Assembly (NCBI GenBank): GCA_949316495.1
Contig: OX439009.1
Location: 12,043,701-12,107,700, forward strand
DNA from: Amphiduros pacificus
Lineage: Eukaryota > Annelida > Polychaeta > Phyllodocida > Hesionidae
Length of the DNA stretch: 64,000 nt
Reading direction: 5' to 3'
Part shown: in pieces, positions 13,256 to 26,049 of the stretch
How the letters are laid out: every line of letters starts with the position of its first letter
Numbering within the stretch: the stretch's first letter is position 1
Notes under the pieces: generated by a model
The model's input: the letters and a program-made list of their open reading frames with translations, nothing else
Database searches by the model: none
Told to the model about the DNA's origin: nothing
Translations under genes and position numbers: made by a program

Positions 13256-13835
13256 ACATTTGGTCAACAAATTTAGGGTATAAAAAGTCCTTGAAAATCT
13301 GATGTCATGAAAGTTTTATATCTTATACAAATGTTGAAATGTTTTCATGAATAACCTGCTGTCATGACATCTGCACACAAACTGATGACGTTTAACACAT
13401 CAAGTGTGCCAAGATTAGCCGGTATGCCCAACATTTGCCGGTATGCCCTATTCAACCGTTGGCTCCATTCCAAAGACTTTCTTTTCAAAGTTTGGTATTT
13501 TCTTTTAAGGGAATAACTTATCATGTGTATATTGATTTTTCATGAATGAGTTTTACTGAGTGTTCGATATAGTACAGTATAAAGTGTATCTCAATTATTC
13601 TTTACAGGAAATTATAAAAAATCAAATACAGGAATATTGTCAAATATTCGTTAGTTTAAGACACTGCTGAGTGTTTTGTTATTCTTCTTTTGGAGATGTT
13701 TAATTAGATTTGTATATTTACCATTTTCTTCTCTTTCATCCTTACGTCAAAGACAGTCACACATACTAATGACAGTTGGCCATCAATTGTTATGAATATA
13801 TTTTGGTGGAATAACATTATTGGAATTTGTATTTT
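13256..13835. other. unannotated DNA
   Basis: No supported feature. The word GCCGGTATGCCC occurs twice near 13418-13448. Confidence 0.5.
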
Positions 13836-13931
13836 AAATGAGAGCAAAAACATGTGGATATACAAGGAATGAGAGCAAAGACATGTGGATATGCAAGGAA
13901 TGGATGAGGGCAAAGAAACGTGGGTATGCAA
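13836..13931. repeat. 31-35 bp tandem repeat, 3 copies
   Basis: AATGAGAGCAAARACATGTGG is followed by ATATRCAAGG, repeated at 13836 and 13867. A diverged third copy starts near 13898 (GATGAGGGCAAAGAAACGTG). Confidence 0.85.
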
Positions 13932-14860
13932 GATTCTAAGATGGCATTCCTGATACTAAATGGTCATAAAATGAGAATATTGAATGGGTATGCAAACTTT
14001 CATAATGAAAATGCATATAAAGACAGAATTGATATGCAAGCATTTATAATCGTACTCTGCATTACATAGGCAGTATTCATTTACTACCTCTGCAGTCATT
14101 TTATACCATTCTAAATTCCCCAAGTCATAAATGCTTGCCTTGCTCACAAAAATCATAAAATCTGAATTGACCAGCATCAATTCATAAACTGTAATCAGGT
14201 GTCTGACACATAAACTGAGCAATCAGTACGACAGCTGGTACAAAACAAATCTATTTATATTCTTTCCCCAATCAGTGGATAGCCAGATATTTATGAATAC
14301 TGATGACTTGCGGTCGCTTCTGTGCGCACCTGAAAACCTTTGGTGGCAGAGACTGACATGATAGAGAAGTCTTGCCATGAAGGGTATTATAATGCTCCAG
14401 TTCCACAGAATATGCGATGAAATGAACGAAGATATGTTATTAACAAGGAATATTTAGTTGGGACATATTCAATATTGCACGAGACATGAGCAGTTTCATC
14501 TGCGAAAAAACATTGATATTAATTGAAATATCGCCAACAGCTTGTTTCAATCCATTAGGCATAGCCAGCCTTTCTCTCGCTGTCACGGCCATCAATCATT
14601 TCTTCTCACTCAACCATTTAAGACATTCTCATTGTGCATAAGAATAATGGATATCAAAATTCCACCAAAGGAAAAAAAGGTCTTCATGACGTGTTTTCCC
14701 CTATCAGAACATGCCCGATACCCAGTCCCTGTCATCAAAGATAAAAAGTCATGACTATTCAGTTGAGAACTGATTGGTGACAGAATTAATGACTATTCAA
14801 ACAGATTCTTATTGGTTATGACCTGAGATTGATCAATTCTGATTGTATGATATTTTGCAT
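13932..14860. other. unannotated DNA
   Basis: No supported gene. The short frames at 13956-14222 (minus) and 14542-14754 (plus) have no recognisable domain. Confidence 0.5.
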
Positions 14861-15157
14861 GACTGGACACATGCATGACTGGACACATGCATGACTGGAC
14901 ACATGCATGACTGGACACATGCATGACTGGACACATGCATGACTGGACACATGCATGACTGGACACATGCATGACTGGACACATGCATGACTGGACACAT
15001 GCATGACTGGACACATGCATGACTGGACACATGCATGACTGGACACATGCATGACTGGACACATGCAGGACTGGACACATGCATGACTGGACACATGCAT
15101 GACTGGACACATGCAGGACTGGACACATGCATGACTGGACACATGCATGACTGGACA
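14861..15157. repeat. 16-bp minisatellite, about 18.5 copies
   Basis: The unit GACTGGACACATGCAT repeats with almost no variation (two units read CAGGACTGG). On the minus strand the frames cycle through a 16-residue peptide (three units of 16 bp), so they stay open for 100-140 codons. I regard that as an artefact of a stop-free unit. High homogeneity suggests recent expansion. Confidence 0.97.
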
Positions 15158-15204
15158 TGGTGGTCCAGATTTCAGATTTCAGGGCAATGACGGCAGCAAT
15201 GGTG

Positions 15205-15440
15205 AAAACTCCCGATGTCATGCAGGGTACATGCCTGGCTTTGGAGGTGAAACGCTAGAGTAAGGAACAGGCGTAGGAGATTAGATTAAGTTAAATAGTG
15301 TTAAGTCAGGATTGCATTTACAGGTATTTCGTTTGGGATAAAATCATTTCTGATTGTAGTGTCCAAGCTGTGAAAGTAGTGAAACCAAACTTGATGAAAA
15401 GTGACTGCCTGAAAATCTCTTGAGGGCCCAAACCGTTATG
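15205..15440 (+). repeat. dispersed repeat family B, copy 1
   Basis: Shares CTRGAGTAAGGAACAG, then an AAATCATTT block, then CCAAGCTGTGAA and CCAAA blocks, in the same order with 26050-26300. No coding capacity seen; class unknown. Confidence 0.65.
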
Positions 15441-16118
15441 TTGTATAAATTTACATCTCAACAAAGTATGGTCTGAGATTATAATCCATAAAGAGTTGCC
15501 TGGTTCCTTATCAATTATATGGTATTTGGGCTAAACACCTGGGTTGACTAGTTGCCTCTGACACAGCTACTCAGTCATAACTTTCGCTTACTCACTTTAA
15601 ATCTCAACTTGCCATGTGACCATTTCCATGGGACAAGGTGATGTAAATAGATTCTGTCTCTTTATTTTAAAATAGCCTCATGAACAAGGGAAGTATTAAA
15701 AAGTGTTCACCGCAAATACGTGTGATTGATTGGTTAATTACTAGACACCACGTGACAAATGGCCAGCAGCCAGAGCCGGGATTTCTCACCCTGTGACTAA
15801 CACGGGGCCAACACAAACACAGGCAACCATTTAAATCACTCTTCTTTTCCACTGATACGTTTTGTGTGAAATATTATATTGTTGTTATGCAAAGAAGTCG
15901 CCAGCATTCAGATATCTGGTAAGGCTGAAAAATAATATGGGAAAACAGGAAACTATCTGTAATTTTAACTTTTATCAGATCTTGCCTAATGTAATTTGGT
16001 ACTTTTTCATATATTTCTGGGCTTTGTAAGATCTAGAGTTCTGTTATCTATATACTATCTGATCCACCATGCTGTAATTCTATGAATCTGGAAAACAACA
16101 TGATGTTTGAAGGATTAT
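15441..16118. other. unannotated DNA
   Basis: No supported feature. Confidence 0.5.
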
Positions 16119-18190
16119 ACAATCAGTGTGGTGTGGTAAATGATGGTCCTATCAGATTCAGTGTGGAGTATATGATGGCCTTATCAGATTCAGTGTGGTG
16201 TATATGATGGCGTTATCAGATTCAGTATGGTGTATATGATGGTCTTATCAGATTCAGTGTGGAGTATATGATTGCCGTATCAGATTCAGTGTGGAGTATA
16301 TGATGGCCTTATCAGATTCAGTGTGGTGTATATGATGGTCTTATCAGATTCAGTGTGATGTATATGATGACATTATCAGAATCAGTGCGGTGTATATGAT
16401 GGCGTTATCAGATTCAGTGTGGTGTATATGATGGCATTATCAGATTCAGTGTGGAGTATATGATTGCCGTATCAGATTCAGTGTGGTGTATATGATGGCC
16501 TTATCAGATTCAGTGTGGTGTATATGATGGCGTCATCATATTCAGTGTGGTGTATATGATGGCCTTATCAGATTCAGTGTGGTGTATATGATGGCGTTAT
16601 CAGATTCAGTGTGGTGTATATGATGGCGTCATCAGATTCAGTGTGGTGTATATGATGGTGTTATCAGATTCAGTGTGGTGTTTATGATGGCGTTATCAGA
16701 TTCAGTGTGGTGTATATTATGGCCTTATCAGATTCAGTGTGGTGTATATGATGACCTTATCAGATTCAGTGTGGTGTATATGATGGCATTATCAGATTCA
16801 GTGTGGTGTATATGATGGCATTATCAGATTCAGTGTGGTGTATATGATGGCATCATCAGATTCAGTGTGGTGTATATGATGGCGTTATCAGATTCAGTGT
16901 GGTGTATATGATGGCGTCATCAGATTCAGTGTGGTGTATATGATGGCCTAATCAGATTCAGTGTGGTGTTTATGATGGCGTTATCAGATTCAGTGTGGTG
17001 TATATGATGGCGTTATCAGATTCAGTGTGGAGTATATGATGGCCTTATCAGATTCAGTGTGGTGTATATGATGACCTTATCAGATTCAGTGTGGTGTATA
17101 TGATGGCGTTATCAGATTCAGTGTGGAGTATATGATGGCCTTATCAGATTCAGTGTGGTGTATATGATGGCGTTATCAGATTCAGTGTGGTGTATATGAT
17201 GGCGTCATCATATTCAGTGTGGTGTATATGATGGCCTTATCAGATTCAGTGTGGTGTATATGATGGCCTTATCAGATTCAGTGTGGTGTATATGATGGCC
17301 TTATCAGATTCAGTGTGGAGTATATGATGACCTTATCAGATTCAGTGTGGTGTATATGATGGCATTATCAGATTCAGTGTGGTGTATATGATGGCATTAT
17401 CAGATTCAGTGTGGTGTATATGATGGCATTATCAGATTCAGTGTGGTGTATATGATGGTCATATCAGATTCAGTGCGGTGTATATGATGGCCTTATCAGA
17501 TTCAGTGTGGAGTATATGATGGCCTTATCAGATTCAGTGTGGTGTATATGATGACCTTATCAGATTCAGTGTGGTGTATATGATGGCCTTATCAGATTCA
17601 GTGTGGTGTATATGATGGCCTTATCAGATTCAGTGTGGAGTATATGATGACCTTATCAGATTCAGTGTGGTGTATATGATGGCATTATCAGATTCAGTGT
17701 GGTGTATATGATGGCATTATCAGATTCAGTGTGGTGTATATGATGGCATTATCAGATTCAGTGTGGTGTATATGATGACCTTATCAGATTCAGTGTGGTG
17801 TATGTGATGGCCTTATCAGATTCAGTGTGGTGTATATGATGGCATTATCAGATTCAGTGTGGTGTATATGATGACCTTATCAGATTCAGTGTGGTGTATA
17901 TGATGACCTTATCAGATTCAGTGTGGTGTATATGATGACCTTATCAGATTCAGTGTGGTGTATATGATGACCTTATCAGATTCAGTGTGGAGTATATGAG
18001 ACCTTATCAGATTCAGTGTGGTGTATATGATGACCTTATCAGATTCAGTGTGGTGTATGTGATGGCCTTATCAGATTCAGTGTGGTGTATATGATGACCT
18101 TATCAGATTGAGTGTGGTGTATATGATGACCTTATCAGATTGAGTGTGGTGTATATGATAGTCCTATTAGATTCAATATGGTGTATATGT
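16119..18190. repeat. 32-bp minisatellite, about 65 copies
   Basis: GATTCAGTGTGGTGTATATG recurs every 32 bp. The remainder of each unit is ATGRCNTTATCA with variants GGCC, GGCG, GACC, GGCA and TCATCA. Units directly abut with no spacers. Most contain CTTATCAG or a near variant, which on the other strand reads as a GATA-factor core (TGATAA). Edge units at both ends are the most diverged, as usual for arrays homogenised by unequal exchange. Confidence 0.97.
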
Positions 18191-19651
18191 GTGATTTCAA
18201 TTGTGATAATTTGCTAGCGGTCAATAATCAGAATTTAAATAATATTGTAACATTATGATCATTCCTAAAAATACAAACTGCCATTTGAGGCAATGTTTTG
18301 TTTTTGCATTGTTTACACTTCAATAGCAGCATTGTAATAACATTATTAGTGATGAGAAATAACCTTGCGGAGATATTTCAGGATATTCCAATCTTTAATT
18401 TTGATTCGTGCTCATTAAAATAGAAACTTATTTTTTTAATGCTCACTCAGGGACGATCATCCCCGTCAATGCATGGTGGTTAAATGAAATCTGTCCTCAA
18501 CATCAATACTTTTAGAGGTTAGGGCCAAACAATTCAAGCTTGTATCAATTACACATCAATTGTTCATTGACAACTTATTTGCCTTTGCCCTTCAATGTAC
18601 AATCCAACATCGAGCATATAAAATACATTCATGTGTCAGTCCTCAATCCATCTAATGTCATTAACCTCATTGCTGTACTTCAGTTAGTTCATCTGCCACC
18701 AAGAACTCCAAATGAATTTCTTTGACAAAAAACAAGGCAAAATAAAGTGAGATCTGAGACCACGAAGATCACCTTGTGCTACCTATCAATTTGTCATTTA
18801 CCCTGTTATTGTTACTTTGAGTATTTAATAAATTTTCATCTAGAGAATATGCTTGATATGATTTTTACATATATATTGCATCCACTGCATATTTCCTTAA
18901 TAAAAGGTGATTTATTATTATATCCAACTGAGGTAGGTAACAAAGTTGAAGATAAGGTTTCTGAAGAAAAAAAACAACATCCATTGAACATATTAAAATC
19001 ACAAATGGTTACAAAATACAATACAATGCAATTATACCTTTTGATCTTATTTTACTTCGGACAACATCATCATTCTGTTTTGTTAAATAAACGATATTAG
19101 ACCAAAGATAATTGAATCAGGCGACTGAAGCCTGTTGTGATTTTATTGAGGTAGAACACTATATTAGTTTCATTTTCTGTAACATCCCCATATACTGCTA
19201 AAAGTGGGAAATTAAACCAATGATTCCCCCACCCAGCACCAGGGGACGTTTCCTTGAGACCCTGAGTGGGCGTTTTATTGAAATAATTTGATTTATTAGT
19301 TCAATTATATTGATACTTCACTTAGGAGAACTTATCCGTTCAAGTGCTGCCGATGACCAACTACTCATATTGCTTCATATGATACGAGACACTATTTTAA
19401 CACATTTAATAGGAATCACATGTTGATATTGTGAAAGAGTGTCAAATTGAGTCAATTTTTGCGAATGCATGGTTTGCGATAACGTCCTAATGAAAGCTTG
19501 ACTGATCCTCTCATATGGGGGAGGGGAGTGAAGCTCAGTCAACAAGAAAGCAAGTAAAAGGAAAATTGGTCAAAAATTAATTTTTATGATATTTTTTTTC
19601 AATGTGTCATAACATTTTCATACAATTGAACTAAATATACCGAGTGAGTAC
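18191..19651. other. unannotated DNA
   Basis: Contains the longest open frame outside repeats on the plus strand (18747-19100, 117 codons). Its product is not recognisable, it lacks a typical translation context, and its composition matches the surrounding AT-rich DNA. Confidence 0.45.
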
Positions 19652-20586
19652 TTAAGATTTAGTAATTAAGATTTAGTAATTAAGATTTAGTAATTAGGAT
19701 TTAGTAATTAAGATTTAGTAATCAAGATTTAGTAATTAAGATTTAGTAATTAAGATTTAGTAATTAAGACTTAGTAATTAAGACTTAGTAATTAAGATTC
19801 AGTAATTAAGATTTGGTAATTAAGATTTAATAATTATGATTCAGTAATTAAGATTTAGTAATTAAGATTTGGTAATTAAGATTTAATAATTATGATTCAG
19901 TAATTAAGATTTAGTAATTAAGATTTAGTAATCAAGATTTAGTAATTAAGATTTAGTAATTAAGATTTAGTAATTAAGACTTAGTAATTAAGACTTAGTA
20001 ATTAAGACTTAGTAATTAAGATTCAGTAATTAAGATTTGGTAATTAAGATTTAATAATTATGATTCAGTAATTAAGATTTAGTAATTAAGATTTGGTAAT
20101 TAAGATTTAATAATTATGATTCAGTAATTAAGATTTAGTAATTAAGATTTAGTAATCAAGATTTAGTAATTAAGATTTAGTAATCAAGATTTAGTAATTA
20201 AGATTTAGTAATTAAGATTTAGTAATTAAGACTTAGTAATTAAGACTTAGTAATTAAGATTCAGTAATTAAGATTTGGTAATTAAGATTTAATAATTATG
20301 ATTCAGTAATTAAGATTTAGTAATTAAGATTTGGTAATTAAGATTTAATAATTATGATTCAGTAATTAAGATTTAGTAATTAAGATTTAGTAATCAAGAT
20401 TTAGTAATTAAGATTTAGTAATTAAGATTTAGTAATTAAGACTTAGTAATTAAGACTTAGTAATTAAGATTCAGTAATTAAGATTTGGTAATTAAGATTT
20501 AATAATTATGATTCAGTAATTAAGATTTAGTAATTAAGATTTGGTAATTAAGATTTAATAATTATGATTCAGTAATTAAGATTTAG
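19652..20586. repeat. 14-bp minisatellite with higher-order structure, about 66 copies
   Basis: The base unit is TAATTAAGATTTAG. Variant units (GATTTGG, AATAATTATGATTCAG, GACTTAG, TAATCAAG) recur in a fixed order. The TATGATTCAG variant occurs at 19835/19891, 20059/20115, 20297/20353 and 20507/20563. Members of each pair are 56 bp apart (4 units), and pairs repeat every 224, 238 and 210 bp (16, 17 and 15 units). That is a higher-order repeat present about four times. Confidence 0.96.
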
Positions 20587-20593
20587 CTTTTAA

Positions 20594-20775
20594 GCACTTT
20601 TTGGACATATAGTCCAGGATGTGGTGCCATCTATATTATCAAACCATGATCATTCCATGTCACCGTCCATTTAGATATATGTATTCCTTCAATTTAGGCA
20701 ATATAAGCCTTAACAGCCAACGTCAATATCGGCCTTATGTGCCTGGAGAACATAATGCACATTGACATGTGTGGA
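20594..20775 (+). repeat. dispersed repeat family A, copy 3 (3' part)
   Basis: GGATGTGGTGCC, TATATTATCAAA, CATGATCATT, CAATATAAGCC, AACGTC and the GGAGARCATA...GCACATT block align in order with 30040-30200. It directly abuts the 14-bp array. Confidence 0.65.
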
Positions 20776-21782
20776 GAGATAGGGATAAGAAGAAATAGTT
20801 TTATTTCACAATATTATTTTATTGAATTAAGATTTTATCATAATCAATTCATGCTATTCATGCATATAATAAGGCATATTTAACGTTATCATTAACAATA
20901 TATAAACATTTAGAAAGCTTAAGATTCACTTACACATTTTATATCCTCACAACTTAATGTTGGGATAGATACCATTTCCAAACAAAGCACCTCTCAGCTG
21001 TAACATTTGAGCCTTTTTGGATTGTGTAAATTAAAACCATCAAATCTCTAAGAATAATTAAAGCCATATCTTTTACACGATATTTATTTACTCCTGGCCA
21101 TGATACTGCATTATTATATTCCAACATTTCCAGCTTACAGGGAGATCCTGTTATTTTCATTACATTTCTTGGTTAAGACATTTTGCATAATCTACCATAT
21201 ATCCAATCCACTATTTTAGGCAACTATAAGAATAGTTATAAAAAGAAAGATTTCTTAAAAAATAATATACTGTTGGGTTGAAAAGAACTTAATTTACCCG
21301 ACAATTAAACAGTAGATTTTTAATTTGTCATTTAAAGAGATTCTTCACAGAGAAATTAGTAAAATAAGGCGTGTATGATATAATGTGGGTGGATCAATTC
21401 TGAGATGTTTGCAGGAACTTCAAATGTGGCAAAATTTGGCTGCTGTGTACACACAAACTGATGACGTTTCATGTTTTGTTCTTTTCGCGTCAATATATTT
21501 ATGGCATACAAATATTGACCACTATCGCCTCTCCTAAACTCAAACACTTCATCTCATTTAGCTCTTAATCTTCCAATTAAATGTTATGCAAAATAAATGA
21601 TCCATTCATATATTCTCCCCCCACACAAAAATCGAAATATTCTGCCTCTAAAATAGCTTTAATCTGATCACTTGTCCGGATAAAAACTTCATTTTGAACA
21701 CGATTAACATCGGTCATATAAGTATTTGAAATAAGTATATCAACCTTTACAAATTTGAATTTGAGACCACAAACTCTTTATA
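20776..21782. other. unannotated DNA
   Basis: No supported feature. Confidence 0.5.
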
Positions 21783-21901
21783 CTTCTTCCATAGAATTGC
21801 ATTGCCCCTGATGCAAAATATACTGGGCACTAGATTTAGTCTTGTGACAAACTGAGCACAAGACTTCTTCCATAGAATTGCATTGCCCCTGATGCAAAAT
21901 T
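21783..21901. repeat. short direct duplication, 81-bp offset
   Basis: A roughly 38-bp segment beginning CTTCTTCCATAGAATTGC occurs at 21783 and again at 21864 with no visible change. It is separated by about 43 bp of different sequence. Confidence 0.85.
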
Positions 21902-22971
21902 TGTTTTCATCAACATTACATCTCATTTGCGCAAGCCAATTAATTAGGTTGTATTAACCATTTTATCAGCAGTTGTCTCTGTGTAAAAACATCCTGCAGT
22001 TAACATATCTATGGACTTAGATTACTTGCAAACACATAAACATGAATGACCTAGCTGAATTACATGATCATCAGATCCATCTATATTTTGAAGAAATATA
22101 TTACTATATCGGTTTTTGATATTTTTAAAAAGTAACCCTAGATTATCTTTAAGGTTGTTCTAAAAAGAATTATTTTCATTATCTGATGATGATCTATGTA
22201 TTCATGATGGTTATATTATAAATATGATACGCGATGTTGACAAATGATGCGCACATAAAACACTAACATAAAACATCTGGCGATAGGAGGGTGTCAAATA
22301 GAAACTGAACAGGAGATTGTTTAGAAAGGAAATGCTATATCTGTGTGATGTACGTCTACATGTTGTAGAGAGGGTTATGCATAGATAACCTCATTGTCTC
22401 TACATCTTGTTGACAAATAACCAACATAAAAACTTCACGTCTTGATTTACCTCCCACAGCCTGCATTACGTGTAGGCATGTTTTGCGCATGACCTCTGCG
22501 CACTTATGGTGTAAGCTGCCAATAGGTGGCGTGATAAATCAAGCTTGGAGGGGGTGTCATATAGCTTGCCAACCTCCAATCAGGCCAAGTCCAGATGGGA
22601 ACTTCAGGGCCTAAGGTTTGTTATGCAAGAGCCGCTCCAATTGGTTTATACCAATGAATTTCCAAACTGGTTAATCTATCAATATACTGGTGAGTACTCG
22701 CAACTGGTGAGTACTCACGCTGTCCACTCACTCACACAAGTAAAATTGGTTGGTCAGAACTTGAAGCAAATGAAAAGAAATCGAACACACACAGATTCTG
22801 ACAAATGATTGCCGTTCTCTCAGTGGCCCATACCAGACTATAATCATGATTTGGGTCGGGTATGGGACTATGGAATTTCTGTTAGATTGACCAAAATGGC
22901 CGCTGACCTCAACCAGCCCGACTGGATCGCACAGATTTATCTGCCGCTAGATGGAGTTGGCTGGTAGACCG
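21902..22971. other. unannotated DNA
   Basis: No gene supported. A 16-bp direct duplication ACTGGTGAGTACTC lies at about 22687-22719. GC content rises after about 22440. The 87-codon frame at 22545-22808 has no recognisable domain. Confidence 0.45.
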
Positions 22972-22980
22972 GCAAGGGAC
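22972..22980 (+). repeat. target-site duplication, left copy
   Basis: GCAAGGGAC, identical to 23506-23514 on the other side of the MITE. Confidence 0.85.
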
Positions 22981-23505
22981 GGCTTATTGCATTCGGCGCG
23001 TAGTGCGCGTTTATGCACGTTGTGTCAGTTATGAGTATTGGTATTTTTGGGGGCTTTTGGGATCAAAATGTTTGAATAGAAATGTTTGTATGTACATACT
23101 AGATAACATCAAACTTGGATTTAAATCATAAAACCCAACCATTTGCAAGTTTTAAAAATGACACTTCACTAAATTTGGCGGGAATCAGCTTTTGTATATT
23201 GGCGTGTCCAGAAATGGATATTGAAGGGGGTGTTCAATTTAACAAATTTCACAATTTATATCATTTGGCATTTCTTCTTCTTATAGGACTTTGTATGATA
23301 TTTGTGAACACGAATATGCCAAAAAAATAATAAATACTTGTACAGAAAAGATACTGTAGTGTACCCCATTTTAACAAATGTAAAACCCTGGACATGCCAC
23401 TGATGCCTTTCACACACTGTCCTTCTGTGACGTCACACTGATACAAGTCACTCTGTGATGAACGCGCCATTTATCAAACGCGCAACGTGCCGAATGCAAT
23501 AAGCC
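22981..23505. mobile_element. 525-bp MITE with 9-bp target duplication (Mutator-like?)
   Basis: The left end reads GGCTTATTGCATTCGGCGCG. The reverse complement of the right end reads GGCTTATTGCATTCGGCACG, and similarity continues through TGCGCGTTT for roughly 35 bp. Immediately outside, GCAAGGGAC is present at 22972-22980 and again at 23506-23514, a perfect 9-bp direct repeat. Inverted ends plus a 9-bp duplication fit the Mutator superfamily, but without a transposase the assignment is an inference. The interior encodes nothing recognisable, so the element is non-autonomous. The single visible TIR mismatch in the first 20 bp and the intact duplication point to a fairly recent insertion. Confidence 0.85.
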
Positions 23506-23514
23506 GCAAGGGAC
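23506..23514 (+). repeat. target-site duplication, right copy
   Basis: GCAAGGGAC, identical to 22972-22980. Confidence 0.85.
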
Positions 23515-24339
23515 TGTCACTGACGACTGGGCCATTAAACTGGACTCCTGCGTAGACAGATAGAATAATGGGTAATTGTTAAATGGTGGTGAGCCGCATA
23601 CGATACGCTATGACAGATCACCAACATGTGGATCCAGATCTGAAGAAATATAATTATGTTTTTTAAAAAGTTTTTATACCGTGTTTTATGCTTCAATTGA
23701 CTTTAATACATTTTGTGTATTTTATTCTTACCATTCTGGCTACAGCCGTTTGTTGTTGCAAAAAGACGAGACATACGCCATTCATTGACACTCTTTACAT
23801 ATTAATATATTTAACAAAAAATCCTTTTAATGGCTATTCAACATCTGGATCTATTTCTTGCAAGGAAATATAAACAAGACGTCCATCTAAATGGAATCGT
23901 CGGTATATTTTATCCCACTTTAATACTGCTGTACAAGTGTAAGAACACAGATTCCCCACGATGAGTGATCATTTCAAATTCTGCCATGTGTCTCTTGAAA
24001 GAATTTCCAGAATCTAATAAGGTGTACTGCGAGTTTTTAGCAGATATATCTTGTCATTTGAAACAAATACAATGCTCATGATTATATATTACCTGAGAGA
24101 ATTATTTTATAAAATCAATATTTTTTTTATATAAAATCTGCATGAAATAACAATATTTAGAGTAATATTTTACATTGCTGCCATCAGGTACCAAAGTGTA
24201 CACTCAAACCATTATTGTCTAGGATACAATACCTTTCATTGACAGAAATATCATGATCAAATAATTTAAAACGTGTTAAATTATAAATTTAAAAATAGGT
24301 ATCAGAGATGCTGGTTCTCTGATCCCTTGTCTTTACAAG
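23515..24339. other. unannotated DNA
   Basis: No supported feature. Confidence 0.5.
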
Positions 24340-24650
24340 TAATAGGCTTGGTATTTTCCAATGTGACATACTTTTTAAGGTCAAAAAGGTCACAGAGGGG
24401 TTATGGTTAAATTTTCCAAGACATGTCCCCAAAGAGTTCACATACCAAGTCTTAAAGGAATCCAAATTGCTTTGGCAAAGGTTTCACGCTAACAAGCAAG
24501 AGGCCTGGTATTTTCCAACTTGACCTTCTTTTCAATGCTAAAAAGGTCACAAAGGGGTCATGGTTATACTCGTCCAAGACATTTCCAAGGTTAGAAGAAT
24601 TTACACACACATATAGATTCAGAATACAGCGTTTGTGTAAAACACTATCT
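24340..24650. repeat. diverged tandem pair, about 155-bp offset, AGGTCA-containing
   Basis: TGGTATTTTCCAA begins near 24349 and 24504. Each is followed by an A/T-rich stretch, AAAAAGGTCACA, GAGGGGTTATGGTT or its variant, and a CCAAGACAT block. It resembles the style of the AGGTCA-rich family at 36.7-39.4 kb, but I could not align the two directly. Confidence 0.7.
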
Positions 24651-24768
24651 TCGGGAATATATTTGTTTAGCTGCACCCCATAACTTTAATTTGGGTATGC
24701 CAACTGGTCGAAATTGTTGGACATGTACATGAATTTAGTTTCAACAATATTTTCTGCAGAAAATTTAT

Positions 24769-24895
24769 GGTTTGGCTGCATTATGTACTCTAGAGTCATT
24801 TATGGTTTGACTCCATTATGTACTCTAGAGTCATTTATGGTTTGGCTCCGTTATGTTCTTTGGAATCATTTATGTTATTTGCTACCTAAGGTAAT
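24769..24895. repeat. 35-bp tandem repeat, 3+ copies
   Basis: GTTTGGCTSCATTATGT and CTAGAGTCATTTATG units begin at about 24771, 24806 and 24841. More diverged copies (AGAGTCA, GGCTCCC) trail on to about 25080. Confidence 0.88.
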
Positions 24896-25080
24896 TTAGA
24901 GTCAGTTATGGCATGGCTTTCTTAGTCTAATATAAAGTCATTTATGACATGTCTCCCTTTAGGTAATATAGAGTCATAATTTACAGCATATCTCTCTCAA
25001 GGTGATAATATATAGCCACTTGTGACAAGGCTCCCTTGGTCTAATATGGTCATTCTTGTCAAGGCTCCATTAAGGTATAA

Positions 25081-26049
25081 TCATGAGACGAGATATACTC
25101 CTTTTTTGAAAAAAAAATAAACAATTGAAATGACATTGAAGGGAACGAAACACTGAAATAGCTATCATACCTCTATGGTATTATTTCATAACCGTCCTAC
25201 TTTACACAAATATCAATGTGTGCATGAGGCACTGAACTCATTTGTTATTCTTTAGATATATCAGTCAAAGTCTTCCTATACCCCAGATGGACTCAGGCCA
25301 TGGAGAACTTAATCTAATTCCAATTATTCTAGGAATTCCCTGTTTATATCACAGGATGAGACCTTTTATCGTCAATCTAGACACATAAAAGAGCTGTAGT
25401 ACACAGGTATAGAGATGGGTTTACTAGAATATGTACAACTGTACTTTTGTCACGTGGTTTAATATACTAGAGGGACCGGCTAGTGGAGTCAACTCTCCCT
25501 GTCTAATCAGCAGTTGCCGTGCTTGCAATTTCTACCATATATTTCTGGACGGCTTCCTTTTCAAATGCTTTCATTATGTATCTTATTCATACAATTTCGG
25601 GTCGAATTCTTTATTAAAACAATGCAGTGGCTAAAGTCTTGTACTGTGCTTTCTCGAATTACATGAAGCCCACGTTTTTATTTTTATTTTGTGTTTGTAG
25701 TGTATCTGAGTAGTGTAGTGTATCTGAGACAAAAAAAAAACAAAAGGAGATAAATTAAGATGCAAGGAGCAGTGATATTATTCACTCTGAATATAAACTG
25801 CCATTTTACCCTAGATACCAATGTGAAGCTTAGAACAGAGCAAACATGTTAAAGGTGGGGATAGTGTTAATGTGAATATGAACTACCATTTTAACCTAGA
25901 TACATATGAAATCCTTATAGATGACTACATGAGATATATAAATGTGAAATAACACTATTTTAATGTTAATTATCATTAATGACTATCAAGAGCATGGCCC
26001 ATTTTTCTCAACATCAGAATCTTTATTTCACAAGCATGACGTGTTTTAC
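25081..26049. other. unannotated DNA
   Basis: No gene supported. A diverged duplication (TGAATATRAACTRCCATTTTA then CCTAGATAC) lies near 25786-25900. Confidence 0.45.

Noticed and set aside
14793-15221. Cys/His-rich 142-codon minus-strand frame
   Set aside because: It is a 16-bp repeat read in cyclic frames; all three minus-strand frames are open, so there is no evidence for coding.
16119-18190. Possible CRISPR array (regular 32-bp repeats)
   Set aside because: Units abut with no unique spacers, and the setting is eukaryotic.
18747-19100. 117-codon plus-strand frame as a gene
   Set aside because: No recognisable domain, AT-rich composition like its flanks, and no repeat or signal sequence of note.
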